From Natronorubrum tibetense GA33 (lineage in GTDB: Archaea; Halobacteriota; Halobacteria; Halobacteriales; Natrialbaceae), in the NCBI RefSeq assembly GCF_000383975.1, contig NZ_KB913017.1, forward strand, positions 3,510,265-3,574,264: DNA of 64,000 nucleotides. The letters run 5' to 3'. Within the stretch, counting starts at the first letter, position 1; each line of letters begins with the position of its first letter. The position numbers and the translations under genes were made by a program. This document shows positions 51,811 to 60,305 of the stretch, in pieces. The notes beneath the pieces were generated by a model. That model worked only from the letters and a program-made list of their open reading frames with translations. It searched no databases and was not told the origin of the DNA.

Positions 51811-52300
51811 AGCGAAGCACGATCACGGCGGTGAGTCGCCCGTCCCCGGCGACACTCTCGGACAGCAGACGACTCCGTTTGGTGAGAGTGTCGCCGCTGG
51901 TCCGAAGCGCCGTTCGCATCGCAGTATTCGCCGCTGGGAGTAGTCCAACTGAACCGGTACACCAGTCGAACGAAACCTGTCCGATACGTATTCACTGTTG
52001 ATCCGATAACGCATTATTTCTGGAGCTGCAATTACAGCCATACAGTTGTAATACTGTTATAACTGGCCGACGTATGGCGGGAGTACGGATTGCGACTAGG
52101 TGAAGCGGGCGAAACGGTCGGGTAGTTTACGCATACGTGCCTTAACCAGGAAATACCGTAGCGATCGATCGCGTCGAGTAGCTGCACGGTAGGGAGGGGG
52201 CGAAAGAGGAGTCGCCTACGAGAGGTCTGGAACCAAATTGACCGGCACCGTTCGTGTCTACCCCATAGAATTAATCAGTGAGCGGGTGTAGCCTCCGTCG
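51811..52300. other. Gene-free stretch before the tandem Usp gene
   Basis: About 490 bp with no recognised gene. A minus-strand piece next to repeat B4 (RLTAVIVLRLIR) looks like a membrane-protein remnant but is too short to assign. AT-rich patches near 52010-52060 and 52260-52275 could carry promoters for the Usp gene. Confidence 0.4.
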
Positions 52301-53212
52301 ATGTCACCGACCACTGACGCGATCGATTCAGTCCTTTTGCCGACGGACGGCAGCGACGGGGCACTCGTGGGGGCGAAACGGGGTATCGATCTCGCTACAA
52401 CGGCCGATGCGATCGTTCACGTCCTTTCAGTCGTCGATACGTCAGAAGCCGACGCCGTCTCGTCCGTTCTCGAACGCGAAGACACTGAGCAGCGGGCCAC
52501 AGTCGAAGCCGAAGCCGAAACTGCCGTCGACGCCGTCGCGTCGCTGGCGCGGGATCGAGATGCGGAACTCGAAGTCACGACGGCGACCGAACGCGGAACG
52601 GCGTTTCGAGTCATCGATCGCTACGTCGACGAGAACGGGATCGATGCCGTCGCGATGGGGACGAAAGGCCTGACCGGTCTCAGACGTGTCGTACTCGGGA
52701 GTGTCGCGGAAAACGTCCTCCGGACGGTCGGCGTCCCGATACTCGTGGCTCCGCCCGATGCCGAAGACACCGCACTGACCGAGGAGACGGTCGAGAACGT
52801 CCTCGTACCGACGGACGGAAGCCGTGGCGCAGCGGCCGCCGTCGACTGGGGGATCACCCTCGCGGACGCGTTCGACGCGATGGTCCACGCACTCTACTCG
52901 GTCGACACGAGTCGATATCCGGATCGGATGGAACCGGATGAAGTCCTGACTACACTCGACCAACCCGGACGGGGCGCGCTCGAGATGGTCCGCGAACGCG
53001 CGACCGAGTACGGGGTCAGCGTCACGGGAACCGTGGCGACGGGTCCGCCAGCGAGAATCATCCTGGACTACGCCGACGACGAGATTGATTTCGTCGTCAT
53101 CGGAACCCACGGGCGATCCGGACTCGAACGTCACCTTCTCGGAAGTGTCACCGAAAACGTCGTTCGCAACGCCGATGTACCGGTGTTCTGTGTGCCGATG
53201 GACGGCGACTGA
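52301..53212 (+). CDS. Tandem UspA-domain universal stress protein
   Basis: The 303-residue protein has two Usp domains (about 8-150 and 163-303). They start with SVLLPTDGS and NVLVPTDGS and carry the ATP motifs GTKGLTGLRRVVLGSVAENV and GTHGRSGLERHLLGSVTENV. Both have every conserved Gly. The first domain contains a charged Glu-rich helix (DTEQRATVEAEAE). It stands between two minus-strand genes and has its own upstream region. Confidence 0.94.
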   Translation: MSPTTDAIDSVLLPTDGSDGALVGAKRGIDLATTADAIVHVLSVVDTSEADAVSSVLEREDTEQRATVEAEAETAVDAVASLARDRDAELEVTTATERGTAFRVIDRYVDENGIDAVAMGTKGLTGLRRVVLGSVAENVLRTVGVPILVAPPDAEDTALTEETVENVLVPTDGSRGAAAAVDWGITLADAFDAMVHALYSVDTSRYPDRMEPDEVLTTLDQPGRGALEMVRERATEYGVSVTGTVATGPPARIILDYADDEIDFVVIGTHGRSGLERHLLGSVTENVVRNADVPVFCVPMDGD

Positions 53213-53396
53213 TAGGGTTCTCGTAGTCAGCCGACTGTTTCTTTTGGGGCGTGGAATGTCCGTGACTCGGTTTCAGGACTGCAAATCTATGGACGCCTCC
53301 GAGGATCCCTACGAGAACGCGGTTGGGCGACCAGCGGGGAGTCGCATCGTTCGACGACAGGATCGTACCGACGTGCGATCGACAACCCCGGTCGCG

Positions 53397-53882
53397 TCAC
53401 TCGGTCTCGACGTTGATGTCCCCGACCTGGGTCGACTCGTGATACTGGCAGATGTACACGTCCATCTCCTCGGAGGCGACGACGCCCTCGAGCGTCGTTT
53501 CGTCGCCTTCGTCGCTGACGTCGTCACTCACGTAGTCGTCGATGATCTCGTCGTCACCGTCGCGGATCTCGAGGTTGTGCGTTACCCCATCGGCGTTGAC
53601 CCACGTGAAGTCGTACTCCTGGCCATCGATGAGGGTGAGCGTCGGGTTCTCTTCGCCGTCGATGAGATCCGGTTCGACACCCGTCCACGCCTGCGTGCGT
53701 CCTTCGAAACGGAACTCCTCGACGCCTTCCCACTCTTCGACGTCCACGTCGTCATCGACGTCTTCGTCGTTGGTGTCGTCGTCCTCGTCACCAGGGCCAC
53801 CACAGCCTGCAAGCGCTACTGCTCCCGTTACACCGGCGAATGTCAGTACTGTCCGTCGAGAGAACCGAGTACGTGCGGTCAT
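53397..53882 (-). CDS. Halocyanin-like cupredoxin lipoprotein with Gln at the axial position
   Basis: The ATG of MTARTRFSRRTVLTF gives 161 residues. A Tat signal (RRTVLTF, Arg at 9-10) ends in the lipobox LAGC with Cys27, so the protein is lipid-anchored outside the membrane. A long Asp/Glu linker follows (about 31-56). The cupredoxin domain keeps His102 (VTHNLEI), Cys145 and His148 (ICQYHES). The position normally held by Met before VG is Gln152. Such a Cys-His2-Gln site is found in stellacyanin-like proteins. It would carry electrons or bind copper at the membrane. Confidence 0.85.
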   Translation of the reverse strand: MTARTRFSRRTVLTFAGVTGAVALAGCGGPGDEDDDTNDEDVDDDVDVEEWEGVEEFRFEGRTQAWTGVEPDLIDGEENPTLTLIDGQEYDFTWVNADGVTHNLEIRDGDDEIIDDYVSDDVSDEGDETTLEGVVASEEMDVYICQYHESTQVGDINVETE

Positions 53883-54125
53883 TAGACTAGACGAACGTGG
53901 CGAAAGGTGGTAATCAATTTGCATCATTCAAGAGACAGTAGTGGTCGTTGATTGGACTCGTAACTGATATAGTGGCCACTGAACGTCGATGGCTACGATA
54001 GCGATCGGTGGCCGTCGACGCGGAACGGACTGGTCACGCGCGACTTCTGCCGGAGAATCGAAACGGCGTCTCGGTAAGCGTCCGAACGGTGAATCGAACG
54101 CGGTTGTATCGATCCTGAACGACGA

Positions 54126-54545
54126 TCAGGCAGTCAGCACCGGCCGGTTTGCGGTCCGGACCACACGCTCGGCGACGCTTCCGATTCTCGCCGTCCGCTT
54201 GTGGCCGTGCCCCTGAAACCCGATGACGATCAGGTCAGCGTCGAGTTCATCGCCTTTCTCTTGAACCGCTTCCCAGGGCCGACCGTGACACACGTTCGTG
54301 TTGCACTCGATGCCGACGTTTTCGGCCCGTTCGGCGAGTTCGTTGAGCATCCCTGCACCCCGTTCTTCGAGCCTGTCGAGGACGATCTCCGCACTGCTCA
54401 GGGCGGGCTCACCGTACCGATGCGTCTCGACGCAGTACATCGCGTGTACTCGAGCATCGTACCTTTCTGCGAGTTCGAGCGCGTGCTCTACCGCCCGGTT
54501 CGCGGGATCGCTCCCGTCGGTCGGGACGAGAATTGTGTCGTACAT
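54126..54545 (-). CDS. UspA-domain universal stress protein
   Basis: The ATG of MYDTILVPTDGSDPANRAV gives 139 residues. The C-terminal ATP motif is GFQGHGHKRTARIGSVAERV, with the G-x2-G spacing kept but the rest changed. A Cys pair (MYCVET and ECNTNVCHG) is unusual among these proteins. It is the downstream partner of the similar Usp gene at 54734, separated by repeat B5. Confidence 0.93.
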   Translation of the reverse strand: MYDTILVPTDGSDPANRAVEHALELAERYDARVHAMYCVETHRYGEPALSSAEIVLDRLEERGAGMLNELAERAENVGIECNTNVCHGRPWEAVQEKGDELDADLIVIGFQGHGHKRTARIGSVAERVVRTANRPVLTA

Positions 54546-54651
54546 TGGGACACGAGTACCAACGGCGGAACTCGCTAAATAGTTCATCCGAAGATCGCTG
54601 ATAGTTTCGGCGCAGTCGGGGGCCGTTGGTCCGGGACTGCGATCCGCGTCG

Positions 54652-54736
54652 CATATGGTCTGCTGTGCGTCGTTTCCGGAGCGATCGCAGGACAGCTCGC
54701 GGCCGCTCCAGTAACACGGTACACCAGACCGTCTCA
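54652..54736. repeat. Repeat family B, copy B5
   Basis: CATATGGTCTGCTGTGCGTC at the left mirrors TGAGACGGTCTGGTGTACCG read from the right end. GGAGCGATCGC and GCGGCCGCTCC blocks form the inner stem. The TGA at its right end (54734-54736) is the stop codon of the minus-strand Usp gene. Confidence 0.8.
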
Positions 54737-55138
54737 GGCCGTTATTACCGGGCGGTCGACGGACCTGACGACTCGTTCCGCGTTGCTCCCGATCTCCCCG
54801 CCGGAGCCGAGACCGCGGTTACCCAGCACGAGCAGATCCGCATCGATTTCGTCGGCGTACTCGCCGATCTTCGCGTGCGGGCGACCCTCACGAAGTGTTA
54901 CGGTGACGTCGACATCGGCGCGCGTCTCGATATCCCCCAGGAGCTCCCGTCCGCGTTCCTCTAGTTCCGCGGTCGCCTCTCCCGAGTCCCCCAGCATCGC
55001 CTTCCCGTACCGGCGGGTGTCGACGACGTAAATCGCGTGAAGGGTGGCGTCGAACGTCGACGCGAGGTCGAGCGCGTGGTCGGTCGCACGGGTCGCGGCC
55101 TCACTGCCGTCGGTCGCCACGAGTATCGTGTCGTACAT
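54734..55138 (-). CDS. UspA-domain universal stress protein
   Basis: The ATG of MYDTILVATDGSEAATRAT gives 134 residues. The ATP motif is GNRGLGSGGEIGSNAERV. It is closely similar in the first 60 residues to the gene at 54126 (VVDTRRYG against CVETHRYG), so the two look like a local duplication. Its last codons run into repeat B5, which supplies the stop. Confidence 0.92.
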   Translation of the reverse strand: MYDTILVATDGSEAATRATDHALDLASTFDATLHAIYVVDTRRYGKAMLGDSGEATAELEERGRELLGDIETRADVDVTVTLREGRPHAKIGEYADEIDADLLVLGNRGLGSGGEIGSNAERVVRSVDRPVITA

Positions 55139-55335
55139 CGATGTAGGATGCCACAACCGGACACGACATATAGTTATCCGGTCTGTCACACGTCGTGACG
55201 GTTCGGCGTCCAGCGAGCGATGCCGCTCCGGGACGCCGACATCAAACGGGCGACGGTTCCGTTCGTGGTCGTTCGCTACCCCCCGACCTCGAGCGGGAGT
55301 TACTTTTGGACGGCCGTCAAAGAGTAGACAGCGAG

Positions 55336-56565
55336 ATGTACGAAACAATCCTCGTTCCGACTGATGGGAGTACGGTCGCGGAACGCGCCGGCGAGTACGC
55401 CGTCGAACTGGCCGCGCGGTTCGATGCGACGCTGCACGTCCTCCACGTCGAGGAGTCGGGGCTCCTCGGTGCTGACGACGATAAGAGCGAGCGTGCCGTC
55501 GACGAGCTCGCTGACCGCGCGGCCGAGCGAGACCTCGAGGTGACGACGGCGATACGCGAACCTGGGAAGGCGGTCCACCGCGAGATACTCGAGTATGCGG
55601 ACGAACACGACGCGGACCTCGTCGTGATGGGGACCCACGGCTGGAGCGGGCTCGATCGATTCCTCCTCGGTAGCGTCGCCCAACAGACGCTGCAGGAGTC
55701 GGCCGTCCCCGTTGCGACGGTCCACGACGAGACCGTCCTCGAGGCGCGGTTCGATCGGCTCCTGGTTCCGATCGACGGGAGCCACAGCGCGACGACCGCA
55801 CTCGAGCACGCCATCGACCTCGCGGTCGATACCGGCGCGCGACTCCACGTGGTCCACGTGGCCGAGGAATCGTCGCTCGACGACGACACGGTGACCTACG
55901 ACGTGGCGGGGTCCGACGGCGAGGTGGTCGGACTCGAGCCGGTCGACGACGCCATCGATCGTGTTCGCGCCTCGTCGCTCGAAACGCTCGACGTCTCGGT
56001 TCCGAGCGGCCGCGTCGACCAGCAACTCCTCGCGGTGGCGGCCGGCGACAACGCCGACGGCATCGTCATGGGGACCCACGGCGAAACCGGGCTCCGGCGG
56101 TACCTCCTCGGGAGCACCACCGAGCGCGTCGTCCGATTCGCGGACGTGCCGGTGATCGGACTCAGCGCACCGCGGACGAAACCGGTGACCGTCGAGTACC
56201 TCGACTATCGGGTCGTCGACGAACGCGGCTGGGATGTCGACGATCCGTTCGAAGCGGCAGCGGAGGCCGACCTCGAGGACGACGCCCATGGCACGTTCGA
56301 GGCCGGCCGCGAGGAGTACGTCCTCGACGCAGCCGAGGCGGCGGGTCTGGACTGGCCGTTTCACTGCCGGGCCGGCGGCTGTGTGAACTGCGCGGCCGTC
56401 GTGACCGAAGGCGAGATCGAGATGGATGTCCAGCGGAGTCTCTCCGAGTCGGAGGTCGAGGAGGAGAACCTCCGACTCACGTGCGTCGGAACGCCGGCCA
56501 GCGAGTCGATCAGGCTCGTCTATAACGCGAAGTACCTCGACAACCTCCAGGATCGTGTCATCTGA
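55336..56565 (+). CDS. Usp-Usp-2Fe-2S ferredoxin fusion protein
   Basis: The ATG of MYETILVPTDGSTVAERAG gives 409 residues. Usp domain 1 covers about 1-135 (ATP motif GTHGWSGLDRFLLGSVAQQT). Usp domain 2 covers about 140-280 (GTHGETGLRRYLLGSTTERV). Residues about 287-409 are a complete haloarchaeal plant-type ferredoxin: an acidic insertion (VDERGWDVDDPFE), then Cys344, Cys349, Cys352 and Cys383, and the C-terminal NAKYLDNLQDRVI tail. The cluster can be expected to be a redox-active 2Fe-2S centre. Its stop TGA is the first TGA of repeat B6. Confidence 0.95.
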   Translation: MYETILVPTDGSTVAERAGEYAVELAARFDATLHVLHVEESGLLGADDDKSERAVDELADRAAERDLEVTTAIREPGKAVHREILEYADEHDADLVVMGTHGWSGLDRFLLGSVAQQTLQESAVPVATVHDETVLEARFDRLLVPIDGSHSATTALEHAIDLAVDTGARLHVVHVAEESSLDDDTVTYDVAGSDGEVVGLEPVDDAIDRVRASSLETLDVSVPSGRVDQQLLAVAAGDNADGIVMGTHGETGLRRYLLGSTTERVVRFADVPVIGLSAPRTKPVTVEYLDYRVVDERGWDVDDPFEAAAEADLEDDAHGTFEAGREEYVLDAAEAAGLDWPFHCRAGGCVNCAAVVTEGEIEMDVQRSLSESEVEEENLRLTCVGTPASESIRLVYNAKYLDNLQDRVI

Positions 56566-56647
56566 TACGGTTTGCTGTACCGATGTACCGGTGGACCGCA
56601 GGACGGATCTCGGTCCCACCGGGAAAGACATACAGCAGACAGCATGA
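56562..56647. repeat. Repeat family B, copy B6
   Basis: CTGATACGGTTTGCTGTACC at the left mirrors TCATGCTGTCTGCTGTATGT read from the right. The inner CCGGTGGACCG and CGGTCCCACCGG blocks pair. Its TGA (56563-56565) ends the Usp-ferredoxin gene. Confidence 0.85.
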
Positions 56648-56734
56648 GCGACGACAAAGGACGGGAGCCGAACACGGCCAGGAGTATGAGTCGGCCTCGA
56701 GCGTTGCCCTCGCTCGCCGTGCAGTGTCACGTAA

Positions 56735-56940
56735 CAGTGCCACGTCGTCAGTGAAACCTCGATCGCGATGGTTCCGTCGAACCTCGCAAGCTGGTCCGTG
56801 GCGATGTCGGAGTCAATCTCGCCGGCCCCGATCGGGAGATGGGTGTCACCCCGGCTGTGTCCGTCTGAGACGTGAAGGTACAAGACGAGGTCGCCGTAGC
56901 CCAAGCAAAAGCGATCGATGCCGCCATTGACCCCGTCCCG
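56735..56940 (-). pseudogene. C-terminal remnant of a sugar-phosphate isomerase/epimerase (AP endonuclease 2 fold)
   Basis: The minus-strand frame directly after the Usp stop reads YGDLVLYLHVSDGHSRGDTH, then LPIGAGEIDSDIATDQLARF and DGTIAIEVSL. This is the last beta-alpha unit of xylose-isomerase-like TIM barrels (H-V-H-x-S-D-x... H-x-P-x-G-x-G-x-I-D). Only this end exists and there is no start codon, so it is a truncated gene. It lies between repeat B6 and the next Usp gene. Confidence 0.6.
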
Positions 56941-57408
56941 TTACTCCTCTGGGCGGACCGTCAGCACTGGGGTCGACGACGTGCGAACGACCCGCTCGGC
57001 GACGCTGCCGATCAGGACGTGATCGAGTCCCGTCCGGCCGTGCGTTCCCATCACGATCAGGTCGATGTCGTGTTCCCTCGCGTACTGAAGTATCTCCTCG
57101 TGCGGAACGCCCGGTTCGACGGCCCTCGTTGCGTTCACGCCCGCGCGATCGGCTTCGGCCGCGACGTGATCGACGGCCTCCTCCGCGTCGCGCTCGGCGT
57201 CTACGCGGAGTTGATCCCGCTTCAGCGCGCCCGCCCCTTTGATCACCGATAGCGCGTGGACGGTTGCGTCGAGTGCGGCCGCGAACTCGACGCCGCGCTC
57301 GGCTGCCCGCTGTGCCTCGTCGCTCCCGTCGGTCGGGACGAGAACGGCCGCGTACCGGTCGCGTGCCTGTGCTGCGTACTCCTCCGGATCGACGTCAGCG
57401 TTCGTCAT
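56941..57408 (-). CDS. UspA-domain universal stress protein
   Basis: The 155-residue protein has an extra acidic N-terminal helix (about 17 residues) before AAVLVPTDGSDEAQRAA. The ATP motif is GTHGRTGLDHVLIGSVAERV, complete. The end is VLTVRPEE, immediately before the decayed epimerase fragment. It follows the PAC2 gene on the opposite side by only 51 bp. Confidence 0.93.
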   Translation of the reverse strand: MTNADVDPEEYAAQARDRYAAVLVPTDGSDEAQRAAERGVEFAAALDATVHALSVIKGAGALKRDQLRVDAERDAEEAVDHVAAEADRAGVNATRAVEPGVPHEEILQYAREHDIDLIVMGTHGRTGLDHVLIGSVAERVVRTSSTPVLTVRPEE

Positions 57409-57459
57409 CGTTCACCACACCACCTCCAACGACGCGAGACGGCTAAAAATCGACGGGGA

Positions 57460-58221
57460 TCACTGGAACATGCCGGTTTGGGGCTGCTGTTGTGGTTGCT
57501 GCTGTTCTTCGGCAATCTGCTGGTACTGCTCTGCGACCTGTTGCATCCGCTGTTGGATCTCGTCGGCCTGCTCGTCGAGCGATGTCGTGTCGACGTCGAA
57601 TTCGACCAGCGGCTCGAGGGCGGTCTCGATCACGGACTTGGCCGCCTGCGGGTCCGGGAGGAACGGGTGCGAGCGGACGATCAGGAGCGCGGCCGGGATG
57701 TCCGCCTGGTAACACTCGCGGACGAGAGCGCCGGTGATACCGCCGACGAGCCCGGGTTCCTCAGGGACCGAGATGCCCGCGTCGACGAGTTCGGCCTTGA
57801 TCGGCTCGGTCGTCCCGACGCCGCTGACCTCGCCGACCTGCTCCTCGGACTCGGCCGGCGCACCCGCGAGGAAGATCGCCCTGTCGAACTCGTCCGCAAG
57901 GTCCGAGAGCACGCACTTGCTCAGCGGTTCGAACGCCGGCTGAGGGAGCGCGAGATCGCTCTCGAGAGTCATCACCGCCGGGTCGTTCCCGGTGTAGACG
58001 CGGACGAGGTCCTGGACGATCCCGTTCTCGAACGTGGTGACAGGCGGAAAGTTCTCAGAGGCGACGTTCCCGTAGTGCTCGAGCCCGAGTTGGTCGGTGA
58101 TCAGGTCGACGGCGATCGCCGCGACGAGCCCGTGTCCGGGTAGCCCCTCGATCAGCGTCGGCGCTCCGTCGGGATCCGGTGCGACTTGCTCGAACGACGC
58201 AGCTTCTGTCTGGTCTGCCAT
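57460..58221 (-). CDS. PAC2-family protein with Gln-rich C-terminal tail
   Basis: The ATG of MADQTEAASFEQVAPDP gives 253 residues. The family shows LIEGLPGHGLVAAIAVDLI near residue 25, NFPPVTTFENG, IFLAGAPAESEEQ and a GLVGGITGALVRECYQADIPAALL region. PAC2 proteins resemble proteasome-assembly chaperones and the archaeal PbaB group, which bind unassembled proteins. The last 45 residues are a Gln-rich coiled coil ending in QTGMFQ. It might act in protein quality control during stress, alongside the Usp genes. Confidence 0.9.
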   Translation of the reverse strand: MADQTEAASFEQVAPDPDGAPTLIEGLPGHGLVAAIAVDLITDQLGLEHYGNVASENFPPVTTFENGIVQDLVRVYTGNDPAVMTLESDLALPQPAFEPLSKCVLSDLADEFDRAIFLAGAPAESEEQVGEVSGVGTTEPIKAELVDAGISVPEEPGLVGGITGALVRECYQADIPAALLIVRSHPFLPDPQAAKSVIETALEPLVEFDVDTTSLDEQADEIQQRMQQVAEQYQQIAEEQQQPQQQPQTGMFQ

Positions 58222-58306
58222 ATATTGGCTATTTTCCGCCGCGAACATTAGTGTATATCACAAGGATTGATCGGTTCACGACCGCTCCGATCGAGAATTG
58301 AGACGT

Positions 58307-58558
58307 TCAGACCGCGAACGCGGCGACTGCGACGGTTCCGAAAAACACGTGCCAGACGATCGCTGCGGCCGCAACCCGCGGATCCGTCGCCGGCAGGGGC
58401 GGGTTTCGAAACATGGCGTCGTAGACCAGCAGCGTGGCTACCAGCGTCCCGATGAAGAGCCCGGTGTGGAACGCGATGGTCGTTAGAGTCCCGAGGAGAA
58501 TCCCGGCGAGGAGACTCCCCGCGATTCCGACGAGGATCTTGTCGTAATAGTCTAACAT
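58307..58558 (-). CDS. Small membrane protein, two to three helices
   Basis: The 83-residue protein begins MLDYYDKILVGIAGSLLAGI, with helices at about 8-28, 32-50 and 64-83. An Arg/Pro loop (FRNPPLPATDPRV) separates the last two. No family was recognised, but codon use and hydrophobicity support a real gene. It stands alone in front of the PAC2 gene on the same strand (85-bp gap). Confidence 0.7.
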   Translation of the reverse strand: MLDYYDKILVGIAGSLLAGILLGTLTTIAFHTGLFIGTLVATLLVYDAMFRNPPLPATDPRVAAAAIVWHVFFGTVAVAAFAV

Positions 58559-58776
58559 GGGTGTGGCCCTCCTGTTCGAAGGTCGGTCGCGACCATCGAC
58601 AACCCCCCGTTCGTTCCCGCGGATCGAGAATGCCGACGATCGATCCTGACAATATCATCCAGAACGACGTCGACCGAATCGTCACGGGCAGCAACTATCG
58701 GTCGGGAGCGTCGCGAAGATAGTCCTCAGGCGTTCGCCGGTGCCCGGTGATGGTCGTCCGGTGACGCGGCGGTTCA

Positions 58777-59016
58777 CTACCGACGTGGGGACTTCTCTTC
58801 CAGGTCGAACTCGAATGCCTGTTCGTGGATCGACGGCCCGTCCTCGTCGTCGGGCCACCAGCTAGTCCCCTCGCGGTCGAGGATTTGCACGTCGGCACAG
58901 CGGACACATCGGAGCGGGTAGACCGGGCCGATATCCTCCGTGACGACGACTTCGTGGTTCCAGGGATGGTGCCAGTCGTGGCCGTACAGCCGGCACTGCC
59001 AGTTTAGGTATCCCAT
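58777..59016 (-). CDS. Small Trp/His-rich protein with one CxxC
   Basis: The 79-residue protein starts MGYLNWQCRLYGHDWHHPWN and contains CVRCADVQ near residue 37, followed by an acidic tail. Several His, Cys and Trp residues near the front could bind a metal. This pattern (C-x3-GHDW...C-x2-C) is seen in small haloarchaeal proteins of unknown role. A transcript would be monocistronic. Confidence 0.65.
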   Translation of the reverse strand: MGYLNWQCRLYGHDWHHPWNHEVVVTEDIGPVYPLRCVRCADVQILDREGTSWWPDDEDGPSIHEQAFEFDLEEKSPRR

Positions 59017-59357
59017 ATCGAGGGATACGGTCTCATGGTAAGTAAGCTACTCGGCGACCGTTCGTCTCAGCGGGAACGAAAACACATCGATTGCTGAATC
59101 TGGACAGGTTCATGCCCGATTCGGTAGACAAGGACGGTATGGATGTCGCGTGGGTTTCGCGCTGGCGGCAGCGTCCCCGATTGAGACGGACATGACCGCA
59201 ATTATCACCCTCAATGATACGCTTACGACGCTAAAATATCGGGTGTCGAAAATTCAAATGCTTGTAACTATTATCTAGAAAAACTGTGGGGTCGAGGAAC
59301 AGTTTTATTTGAGTAATCGATGTCCATTCGGCCACGAGCGCGTGACACCGTAGATTT
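59017..59357. other. Intergenic stretch with AT-rich promoter region
   Basis: No gene was recognised. The last 120 bases are A+T-rich. An AAAACTGT...ACAGTTTT inverted repeat (59280-59306) lies 52 bp upstream of the membrane-protein gene and abuts a TTTTATTT box. Confidence 0.5.
59280..59306. promoter_or_regulatory. AAAACTGT/ACAGTTTT inverted repeat
   Basis: Perfect 8-bp arms are separated by 11 bases and lie next to a candidate TATA box (59303-59310). It could be an operator for the downstream ferric-reductase-like gene. Confidence 0.4.
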
Positions 59358-60008
59358 ATGACCGCAGATACAAACAACGAACTCACCCATCATTTGGGCG
59401 TAGCGATCGGAAGCATCGTCGTCGCGGTCCTGCTGTGGGTCGTCGGATACCGCGGCCAGCGAGTCGTCGCCGCGGTCCCCTTCTTCATCCTGTTTTTCGT
59501 GATGGTCATCGGCCCGCTGGTGCGCATCCGGCCGTCGATCAGGCGTCAGTTTTCCGGGAACTTTCCCGTGAACTGGCGTTCTGAACTCGGTATCTGGTTC
59601 GCTATCTGGTCCGTGATCCACGTGCTGTTCGTCTTCTGGGACCGCGATTGGGACGTGGTCGGATACCTCGTCGACATGAGCCCGTGGGCGTTCGGTGCCA
59701 GCGTGGCCGTCCTCATCGCGATCGTACTGGCGTTTACGTCTAACAATAGGGCCTACGACTATCTCGGCCCGAAAGCCTGGAAGTGGCACCAGAGTCACGG
59801 AACGTACGTTATATTCTGGCTCGTGGCCGTCCACGGCTACGATCGGGCGTACCTGCGTCCGTACGAGGAGATGGGGTTTCCCTCGGACGATCCGCTCCAC
59901 CTGATCTACCTCGCGATGATCGTCCTGGTGGTCGTCCTCCACGTGGTCGCGTTCGCGGCAGTCGTCTCCGAATATCGGAACACGGGTGAGTATCCACCGG
60001 ACCTGTGA
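59358..60008 (+). CDS. Ferric-reductase-like transmembrane protein
   Basis: The 216-residue protein has six membrane helices. Its His residues are placed as in the haem-binding core of ferric-reductase/YedZ(MsrQ)-type proteins: IHVLFVFWDRDWD near residue 94, KWHQSHGTYVIF near 139 and AVHGYDRAYLRP near 155. The family passes electrons through two b-type haems across the membrane. No soluble flavin domain is fused. MsrQ partners the periplasmic MsrP; no MsrP gene is in this window, and MsrA lies 22 kb away. Confidence 0.85.
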   Translation: MTADTNNELTHHLGVAIGSIVVAVLLWVVGYRGQRVVAAVPFFILFFVMVIGPLVRIRPSIRRQFSGNFPVNWRSELGIWFAIWSVIHVLFVFWDRDWDVVGYLVDMSPWAFGASVAVLIAIVLAFTSNNRAYDYLGPKAWKWHQSHGTYVIFWLVAVHGYDRAYLRPYEEMGFPSDDPLHLIYLAMIVLVVVLHVVAFAAVVSEYRNTGEYPPDL

Positions 60009-60305
60009 TCGTCTCCCTCGGCATATCGCTCCTCGGAGTCGGCCCGACCTGTCCGGCGGCGATGCGTCGACGGAGCGGTCCCACTGGCGGTCAGAACAGC
60101 CGCCTCGAGTCGACATCGACCCGCGCTCAACCCGACCTGTAGATGCTTCCTTCGCTCACACGCCGCGACAGCGTCGCGCTGAGGAGACAGGCAATCTCGA
60201 ACGGGAGGACGATCGGACGTCGACAGTCAGTTCGTAGATGATAACAATAGCGGAGAGGAGCGCGTGAGCGATCCGGTTGGGAACTCGCGGTTTCGTCGGT
60301 AGAGC

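Noticed and set aside
41847-56647. Family B repeats as a CRISPR array
   Set aside because: The copies are kilobases apart, internally palindromic and without unique spacers or cas genes.
55300-56734. Most of a 534-codon minus-strand frame
   Set aside because: Antisense to the Usp-ferredoxin fusion; only its first part (above 56735) is a genuine remnant of another gene.
42061-57408. Similarity among Usp genes as a recent tandem amplification
   Set aside because: Most copies differ strongly in sequence, length and strand; only the pair at 54126 and 54734 looks like a local duplication.
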